Shown here piece after piece: positions 6,058 to 10,996 of a DNA stretch of 10,996 nt. Origin of the DNA: Mageeibacillus sp. UBA4314 (lineage in GTDB: Bacteria; Bacillota; Clostridia; Saccharofermentanales; Saccharofermentanaceae); NCBI GenBank assembly GCA_002394605.1, contig DGUI01000035.1, positions 1 to 10,996 of the forward strand, written 5' to 3'. Position 1 is the first letter of the stretch. Every line of letters begins with the position of its first letter. Position numbers and translations under genes: made by a program. The notes beneath the pieces are model-generated. The model saw only the letters and a program-made list of their open reading frames with translations, was not told the DNA's origin and did not search any database.

Positions 6058-7806
6058 ATGACACACGGAGTGAAGTTGACCTGGAAGATGGCAGCGGCTG
6101 TCGTAGGTTTTCTGCTGATCGCGGTAATGTTTGTGATGCCGAGGAGTGTTAGGGCGGAAGTGTTAGGCAGTGGAACTATTAATGGAATTGATTGGACTTT
6201 GGAGAAGGATTCTGATGATAGTTACACTCTCACTTTAGAGAATGCGTACATAATTGACAGCAGTTTTACTAATGCAATTAATAATTACTTTGCGCAATAC
6301 ATCTCAGATGCTCCGCTAAACTTCACCGATATTAATATTGTTGTTGGAGACGGATTCACTACAATTGATACAGGAGCATTTAAAGATACAAATCTCAAAT
6401 CAATAGTATTACCTCAAGGTTTAGATGAGATTAAGAGCAATGCTTTCAGGAATTGTAATGGCTTAGAAACAATCAACGTTCCTACTACTGTTTCAAGTTT
6501 GGGAGGAAGTTGTTTTTATAATTGCACCTCACTAAGTAGCTTTACGATATATTCTTCTACAAACTGTGGAGATGCATTTAATTCTAATTCTGGAGCCAAC
6601 GGATTGCTGTTAAACTATTATGGATCCAGAGCTAGCGCTATGAGCAATGGAAACTTGTATAGACTTGTCACTAAATCAGACGGAAATGCTGTATACACAA
6701 AATATAGGATCACATACTATGACCTTGGTTCCGAGCTTGACTACGAAGAAATAGACGCAGTATCCGGTGCAAAATTCACAAAACCTGCTGATCCGGTCAA
6801 AGCCGGAGAACTATTTAAGGGATGGTGGGTCAATGATGAGTATGGTGATCCAATCGATGAGTACTATGATTTCAATAGCGTTGTTATGGATGATGTTTCT
6901 GTAACGGCCAACTTTGTACCTGACGTTAATTCTCTTGAAGGTGTCAGTCTTTCTCTTTCAGGTGATATCGAAGTGAACTTTAAGATCTCTACAAAAACTG
7001 ATGCAGAGAGCGTTAAGTTAGAATGTGAGATTCCCGGCAAGACTAATAATGTCGTTACATCGGGAATAACGGCATCCGGCACATATTCCATTCATATTGC
7101 ACCGTCAGCAATGACATGTCCCATCAAGGTGTATGTTGACGGTACGCAGATCGGTAACGACGACGGTTATACCGTAAAGTCTTATGCTGCAGCGATAATT
7201 GCTAATGCGGATAATATAGATGCATATGCAGCTGCTAAGGACCTGGTCGTTGCAATGGTCAACTATGGTGCTTACAGCCAGAAGTATTTCGATGTTAATA
7301 AGAATGATCTTGCAAATGATATTGATGGAGTAACTGACAATGTTCCTACAGCAACGGTCGATGAGAGGCTGATCAATATTACTTTGGAGCAGTCTGGGAC
7401 AGACATCGATGCATTTCCTTTTAAGTACTATGGTTCAAGCCTTGTTTTGAATGACGTAACAACCGCCTATGTTTACTTCAGATATCCTGATAGTGTCAAG
7501 CTGAGTGATTATATATTCCAGGTCGACGGTATCTCTGTAACTCCGATGGATGCCGGTGAGAATTTTATCTGCTTCCAGAAAGTAATCACTGCAGCAGATC
7601 TTGATAAGGCAAATAATAATTTCGTAATCACAATTGATAAGCTCTCAGGAGCAACAGGGGATCCTGCCGGACTCCACTTCAACTACCGTCCTACGATCTA
7701 CAGTTATGCTGTATCGCAGGTCACTGACGGTTCCGTATCTGAAGATCTTGTTAATCTGACTAAAGCATTCTATCTTTACGCTCTTAAAGCAACAAAGTCC
7801 AATTGA
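6058..7806 (+). CDS. Secreted BspA-like LRR protein, cassette 1
   Basis: This 582-aa protein has an export signal: positive N-terminus, hydrophobic core at about 11-28, and likely cleavage after VRA at 33. A short beta-rich N-terminal region follows (GTINGIDWTLEKD). Then come about three BspA-type leucine-rich repeats (98-165, with AFKD-NLKSIVLP, AFRNC-LETINVP and CFYNC-LSSFTI), an InlB B-repeat/Flg_new-like module (about 216-288, FKGWW and VSVTANF), and a C-terminal region of nearly 290 residues that begins SLSGDIEVNF. That region recurs in the next LRR protein (PAMT-type block, LVVAMVNYGAYSQKYF, YYGSSLVLND). No LPXTG motif, S-layer domain or C-terminal membrane helix is visible, so it may be released or held by protein contacts. 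AGGAGG lies five bases before the ATG. The 51-aa gene starts 20 bp downstream. The LRR portion is visibly more AT-rich than the C-terminal half. Ligand and function are unknown. Confidence 0.88.
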   Translation: MTHGVKLTWKMAAAVVGFLLIAVMFVMPRSVRAEVLGSGTINGIDWTLEKDSDDSYTLTLENAYIIDSSFTNAINNYFAQYISDAPLNFTDINIVVGDGFTTIDTGAFKDTNLKSIVLPQGLDEIKSNAFRNCNGLETINVPTTVSSLGGSCFYNCTSLSSFTIYSSTNCGDAFNSNSGANGLLLNYYGSRASAMSNGNLYRLVTKSDGNAVYTKYRITYYDLGSELDYEEIDAVSGAKFTKPADPVKAGELFKGWWVNDEYGDPIDEYYDFNSVVMDDVSVTANFVPDVNSLEGVSLSLSGDIEVNFKISTKTDAESVKLECEIPGKTNNVVTSGITASGTYSIHIAPSAMTCPIKVYVDGTQIGNDDGYTVKSYAAAIIANADNIDAYAAAKDLVVAMVNYGAYSQKYFDVNKNDLANDIDGVTDNVPTATVDERLINITLEQSGTDIDAFPFKYYGSSLVLNDVTTAYVYFRYPDSVKLSDYIFQVDGISVTPMDAGENFICFQKVITAADLDKANNNFVITIDKLSGATGDPAGLHFNYRPTIYSYAVSQVTDGSVSEDLVNLTKAFYLYALKATKSN

Positions 7807-7826
7807 GATTAAGGAGGATAACACAT

Positions 7827-7982
7827 ATGAAGATAGATTATAAAGCTGTTGAGATCGATGTGATATCTTTCTCTGAAGAAGATATTATCGTAACTTCCTG
7901 CGGCACTGAGGTTCCGACAAACAAGTGCGTCGAAGTTGATTTCGGACTTCCGGTAATGCCCGGCATGCCGCAGATCACGTAA
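7827..7982 (+). CDS. Small peptide gene, cassette 1 (51 aa)
   Basis: This short gene encodes 51 residues. AAGGAGG (7811-7817) lies nine bases before the ATG, which is strong support for translation. The N-terminal half is acidic and aliphatic (YKAVEIDVISFSEEDIIVTS, residues 5-24). The C-terminal half is different in character, with cysteines at 25 and 34 and many prolines and glycines (GLPVMPGMPQIT at the end). It has no signal peptide or membrane helix. Eleven of the 20 residues at 5-24 are identical to the peptide at 10079-10204, which sits in the same place behind a paralogous LRR gene. A rho-independent terminator follows, so it is the last gene of its transcript. It resembles short clostridial peptides that end a conserved leader in D[IV]I-TS. 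A ribosomally made precursor peptide is one possibility, but no modifying enzyme is nearby, and I do not assign a function. Confidence 0.8.
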   Translation: MKIDYKAVEIDVISFSEEDIIVTSCGTEVPTNKCVEVDFGLPVMPGMPQIT

Positions 7983-8003
7983 CAGGAATAAATGCAGATC
8001 ATC

Positions 8004-8047
8004 AAGCTCCGGAATGCCTGACAACAGACATCTCCGGAGTTTTTTAT
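8004..8047 (+). terminator. Rho-independent terminator of cassette 1
   Basis: CTCCGGA (8007-8013) pairs with TCCGGAG (8033-8039), and three further pairs including one G-T extend the base. A TTTTTTATTT tract follows immediately. The loop is 19 bases, longer than usual. It ends the LRR-peptide transcript 20 bp after the peptide's stop codon. Confidence 0.85.
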
Positions 8048-8059
8048 TTGGTAAAGAAC

Positions 8060-8068
8060 TGTTATAAT
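8060..8068 (+). promoter_or_regulatory. Extended -10 promoter of the second LRR cassette
   Basis: TGTTATAAT contains a perfect TATAAT (8063-8068) with the TGn extension. The -35 region 17 bp upstream is only a T-run (8040-8045), which is also the U-tract of the preceding terminator. Transcription would begin near 8075, giving a leader of about 30 nt before the ATG at 8106. The second cassette therefore seems to have its own promoter, different in type from the first. Confidence 0.6.
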
Positions 8069-8105
8069 CGTAACGGAATACAAAAGTTTCAGGTGAGGTG
8101 GGACT

Positions 8106-10067
8106 ATGCATATCAGAACAGCAACAAAGACCAGAGTGATCGCTGCGGCGGTAAGTCTTATCATGACACTTTCGGCAGGGCAGTTCCTGCTTAAGGACAG
8201 CGTATCTGCAAATGCTCAGATAGACGGTGGAACAGTACAGAACGTTGAATGGCATCTTTACGATGACAACAGCCTCGTTATCGAGGGAACAGGCAAGATG
8301 CCATATACTCTCGTAAGCGAGTGGGGCAAAGAAGGCCGCGTCGTTAATGTTAAGGAGACTGCAACATCCATCGAGATAGGTGAAGGAATCACGAGTGTAT
8401 CTTCAGGCCTTTTCTCGGGTTTTGAAAAGGTTACGACAGTGTCTCTTCCGAGCACGATTACACTCCTCGATGATTATGCTTTCATGTCCTGTAAATCACT
8501 TCAGAGTATAAATATTCCCGCATCATGTCAGACGATAAAATCATATGTGTTCGATGAATGTAAAGAACTCGGATCGATATATCTTCCGGACGGACTCACC
8601 AAGATCGAAAGGTATTGCTTCAACGGATGTGAGGCTCTCGCAAACGTTACGATCCCTGACACCGTTACTTCCATCGGAGATCATGCATTCCAGAACTGCA
8701 AAGCATTTACAGAACTTACGATCCCCGGAAGTGTTGAGACAGTTGCTGATTACGCATTCTTCGGCTGCGGAGTAAAGACTTTAAAACTCGGTTCTGATGT
8801 CTTGGCGATCGGTGACAAAGCTCTTGCTTTTTCTCCGACAGAATTCTACTGTGATGGAACGGAATATGATTTCTATAACAACTATGGTACAGCCAACGCT
8901 GAATCCCTGCTGAAGAATGCCGATGCACAGAACAGGCATTATTCCAAGTGCTATGTTCTTTTCAGCCGTAATTCCGGTGAGATCTTTGATGGCGAGGAGA
9001 TCCGCATCGCCACAGGCAGTAAGATAGACAAAAACGATGTTCCTTTCTATACGCGTGAAGGTTATGCATTTACCGGGAAATGGTATTCGGATCTGGATTG
9101 CCTGAATGAATTCGATTTTGATACACCCGTAACTGCTGACATGGCTCTTCTTGCGGGATGGGCGAGTGCCCCTGCTGGCAAGATCGAAGGCTACAGTCTT
9201 GTTCTGGAAGGGGATGTCGGGATCAATTTCTACATCGCCAAAAGTAATCTTCCTGCCGATGCTGTTGTCGAACTGACGAACATCAAGGACGGAAAGACGA
9301 TCAATAAAGCTGTTTATGAACTCAGCGATCAAAACATTCCCGAAGAAACTGTCAGGGGAGTGGACTGCAAAGTCGTAAGGCTCAACGTTGCTCCTGCAAT
9401 GATGACAAACCCCGTAAGCGTCACTCTCAAGTATGACGACAAGACTGAGGTCCTCGGTACATTCACTGCAAGGGAGTATGCCGAGGTCATACTTCGGGAT
9501 GCAGATACCAATCCTGAATATAAGAAGGCGGAGAAACTCGTTCTGGCCATGCTCAATCTCGGTGCTTACTGCCAGAAGTATTTCAATGTCAACGTGAAGG
9601 ATCTTGCCAACCGGGGTCACGAGATCGATCTTGAGACGCCGAGTCAGTATGACCAGCCTCTTATCACCGGATATTCAGGAACAGGTGACGTGCCGCCCAT
9701 CAAGTACTACGGCTCGAGTCTTGACCTGAACGATAAGACAAAGGCGACAGTATATTTCCAGATCATGCAGGGAGTTGATTATACTGATTACGAATACTAT
9801 GTTGACGGAAACAAGGTCACTCCTGATCTGAACTCCAACATTAACTTCATTAGCATCACTCTCGGAAACATAGATGCATCTGATCTTAACAAGGGTTACA
9901 CGATTAACATAAAAGGTGAAGGGAATGTTGATTATTATTATGTGTATTATGCTTCCCTGTACTGCTGTGCCGCCTATAACTCGACAACAACGGATCAGAA
10001 GCTCAAGGATCTTGCATGTGCGCTGTGGACATATGCAAAGGAAGCCACTGATTATTACGGAAACTGA
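8106..10067 (+). CDS. Secreted BspA-like LRR protein, cassette 2
   Basis: This 653-aa paralogue of the gene at 6058 has a signal peptide with hydrophobic core 11-28 and likely cleavage after SANA at 37. An N-terminal beta module follows (VQNVEWHLYDDNSLVIEGTGKMP, about 44-66). About six BspA-type LRRs span 88-245, with repeated AFxxCKxL and IPxxVxxIG patterns. A Flg_new/InlB B-repeat-like module covers about 282-353 (GYAFTGKWYSD, ALLAGW), and the same long C-terminal region starts at 361 (SLVLEGDVGINFYI, LVLAMLNLGAYCQKYF, YYGSSLDLND). It has more LRRs than its neighbour, which accounts for most of the length difference. No cell-wall anchor motif is seen. GAGGTGG at 8095-8101 precedes the ATG by four bases. 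The 41-aa gene begins 11 bp after its stop. Family members are surface or secreted proteins often linked to adhesion or protein binding; the ligand here is unknown. Confidence 0.9.
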   Translation: MHIRTATKTRVIAAAVSLIMTLSAGQFLLKDSVSANAQIDGGTVQNVEWHLYDDNSLVIEGTGKMPYTLVSEWGKEGRVVNVKETATSIEIGEGITSVSSGLFSGFEKVTTVSLPSTITLLDDYAFMSCKSLQSINIPASCQTIKSYVFDECKELGSIYLPDGLTKIERYCFNGCEALANVTIPDTVTSIGDHAFQNCKAFTELTIPGSVETVADYAFFGCGVKTLKLGSDVLAIGDKALAFSPTEFYCDGTEYDFYNNYGTANAESLLKNADAQNRHYSKCYVLFSRNSGEIFDGEEIRIATGSKIDKNDVPFYTREGYAFTGKWYSDLDCLNEFDFDTPVTADMALLAGWASAPAGKIEGYSLVLEGDVGINFYIAKSNLPADAVVELTNIKDGKTINKAVYELSDQNIPEETVRGVDCKVVRLNVAPAMMTNPVSVTLKYDDKTEVLGTFTAREYAEVILRDADTNPEYKKAEKLVLAMLNLGAYCQKYFNVNVKDLANRGHEIDLETPSQYDQPLITGYSGTGDVPPIKYYGSSLDLNDKTKATVYFQIMQGVDYTDYEYYVDGNKVTPDLNSNINFISITLGNIDASDLNKGYTINIKGEGNVDYYYVYYASLYCCAAYNSTTTDQKLKDLACALWTYAKEATDYYGN

Positions 10068-10078
10068 TGGAGGTGTAC

Positions 10079-10204
10079 ATGGACAAGGAAAGATATAATG
10101 CTCTCGAAATGGAGATGATTATGTTTGCAGGGGAGGATGTTATCGTAACATCAGGACCTGAAGGACCGGTCGATTGCGGATTCCATACACCGATAGCTCA
10201 CTGA
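10079..10204 (+). CDS. Small peptide gene, cassette 2 (41 aa)
   Basis: This gene encodes 41 residues, with GGAGGTG at 10069-10075 directly after the LRR stop codon and an ATG at 10079. The N-terminal part (YNALEMEMIMFAGEDVIVTS, residues 6-25) aligns without gaps to the 51-aa peptide of cassette 1. The block from the tyrosine to IVTS is conserved, while the tails differ in length and sequence (here GPEGPVDCGFHTPIAH, with one cysteine at 33). It has no export signal or membrane helix. The terminator starts only four bases after the stop. The conserved front and divergent tail suggest a recognition segment plus a variable functional part, but this is inference from two sequences. Confidence 0.8.
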   Translation: MDKERYNALEMEMIMFAGEDVIVTSGPEGPVDCGFHTPIAH

Positions 10205-10207
10205 CAG

Positions 10208-10236
10208 CTGCCCCCCTGCGGGGCAGTTTTATATTT
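10208..10236 (+). terminator. Rho-independent terminator of cassette 2
   Basis: CTGCCCC (10208-10214) and GGGGCAG (10220-10226) form a seven-pair GC-rich stem with a five-base loop, followed by TTTTATATTT. It lies directly after the small peptide gene and separates the cassette from the rpsB promoter. Confidence 0.92.
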
Positions 10237-10240
10237 CTGA

Positions 10241-10269
10241 TTGACTTTACTTTAGTGATTTGATATCCT
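10241..10269 (+). promoter_or_regulatory. Promoter of rpsB
   Basis: TTGACT (10241-10246) and TATCCT (10264-10269) are 17 bp apart, a good match to the vegetative promoter consensus. Transcription would begin near 10276, leaving a leader of about 93 nt. Confidence 0.65.
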
Positions 10270-10275
10270 AATTCA

Positions 10276-10368
10276 GCATAAAAATCACGTATTGCGCCTT
10301 TTGTGCCCGTTTTTACTACATTTTCGAGGCGGGTAGGCAGTACGGAAGAAGAACAGGAGGATAATTTT
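10276..10368 (+). promoter_or_regulatory. rpsB mRNA leader with possible stem
   Basis: The leader can pair CGCCT (10295-10299) with AGGCG (10327-10331), or alternatively CCCG (10306-10309) with CGGG (10330-10333). The two pairings exclude one another. AGGAGG at 10355-10360 is the ribosome binding site, eight bases before the ATG. Ribosomal protein leaders are often autoregulated, but I cannot match this one to a known S2-binding RNA family. Confidence 0.3.
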
Positions 10369-10996
10369 ATGCCGGTAATTTTAATGAAGCAGTTGCTCGA
10401 AGCAGGTGTACACTTTGGTCACCAGACACGTCGCTGGAACCCTAAGATGAAGGAGTATATCTTCACAGAGCGCAACACGATCCACATCATTGATCTCCAG
10501 AAGACCGTTAAGAAGGTTGACGAGGCTTACGATGCAATGAGAGCATTGGCTGAGCAGGGCGACATCCTTTTTGTAGGTACAAAGAAGCAGGCTCAGGATT
10601 CCATCAAGGAAGAAGCTGAGAGATGCGGACAGTTCTACATCAACTACCGTTGGCTCGGCGGTACGCTCACAAACTTCGTTACGATCAAGAAGAGAGTTGC
10701 ACGTCTCGTTGAACTCCGTGAGATGGAGCAGAGCGGTTATTTCGACCGTCTTCCCAAGAAGGAAGTTGCAAAGCTCAAGCTCGAGATGGAGAAGCTCGAC
10801 AGGAACCTCGGCGGTATCGTAGGCATGGAGAAGCTCCCTGCAGCTCTGTTCATCGTTGATACGAAGAAGGAACACAATGCAGTTGCAGAGGCAAGAAGAC
10901 TCAACATCCCGATCATCGCTATCGTTGATACAAACTGTGATCCTGATGACGTTGATTATGTTATCCCTGCAAACGATGATGCTATCCGTGCGGTAA
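10369..10996 (+). CDS. rpsB: 30S ribosomal protein S2, C-terminus missing at window edge
   Basis: The reading frame stays open to the end of the window and gives 209 residues of a protein that is usually about 240-250 long. The S2 hallmarks are clear: VILMKQLLEAGVHFGHQTRRWNPKM at the N-terminus (the first 25 or so residues), FVGTKKQAQD near 64-73, RWLGGTLTNF near 95-104, and FIVDTKKEHNAVAEARRLNIPI near 161-182. S2 binds the small ribosomal subunit and is essential. The ATG at 10369 is chosen over the internal ATG at 10384 because family members begin with a few residues before MKQLLEAG and because AGGAGG is correctly spaced. In many bacteria tsf follows; that lies beyond this window. Confidence 0.98.
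   Translation, partial: MPVILMKQLLEAGVHFGHQTRRWNPKMKEYIFTERNTIHIIDLQKTVKKVDEAYDAMRALAEQGDILFVGTKKQAQDSIKEEAERCGQFYINYRWLGGTLTNFVTIKKRVARLVELREMEQSGYFDRLPKKEVAKLKLEMEKLDRNLGGIVGMEKLPAALFIVDTKKEHNAVAEARRLNIPIIAIVDTNCDPDDVDYVIPANDDAIRAV

Noticed and set aside
8781..9620. 279-codon minus-strand ORF opposite the second LRR gene
   Set aside because: It lies wholly antisense to a well-supported coding gene, has no recognisable domain, and is best explained as a codon-bias shadow.
10381..10875. 164-codon minus-strand ORF
   Set aside because: It is antisense to rpsB, whose identity is certain.

Overview
The window looks like chromosomal DNA from a Gram-positive, probably gut- or rumen-type member of the Clostridia. 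The evidence is strong AGGAGG-type ribosome binding sites before nearly every gene, mid-range GC, a Firmicutes-style TFIIB-like zinc-ribbon membrane protein, and secreted BspA-like leucine-rich-repeat (LRR) proteins with a clostridial C-terminal region. All recognised genes lie on the + strand. Genus cannot be fixed from the sequence.

Region 1 (1-224) has no convincing gene. It holds a C-rich stretch whose minus strand matches a G-quadruplex pattern, then a possible extended -10 promoter. Region 2 (225-5294) is a tight four-gene operon: a two-zinc-ribbon membrane protein, a MacA/HlyD-type adaptor, a MacB/LolD-type ATPase and a MacB/FtsX-type permease. The last three should form one ABC export or envelope-remodelling complex. 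The adaptor is unusual in carrying an extra Ig-like repeat and a proline-rich linker inside its lipoyl/barrel region.

Region 3 (5295-6057) is 763 bp without a gene. Most of it is a 503-bp element (5339-5841) bounded by long imperfect inverted repeats. Inside are smaller hairpins and an exact 52-bp-period tandem array of stem-loops. It could be a MITE-like element or a structured RNA. After it comes a good sigma-A-type promoter with a 10-bp perfect palindrome between -35 and -10.

Region 4 (6058-10236) is the most interesting part: two consecutive copies of the same two-gene cassette. Each has a secreted LRR protein (582 and 653 aa) followed 11-20 bp later by a very small gene (51 and 41 aa) with its own ribosome binding site, then a rho-independent terminator. 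The two peptides share an N-terminal block ending in a (E)D-[IV]-IVTS motif and then diverge into different Cys/Pro-containing tails. This is the layout of a leader plus variable core, or of a secreted protein with a dedicated small partner. No modification enzyme or dedicated peptide exporter lies between them, though the MacAB-like operon is directly upstream.

Region 5 (10237-10996) is a housekeeping boundary: a clear promoter, a leader of about 90 nt, and the start of rpsB (ribosomal protein S2), which runs off the right edge.
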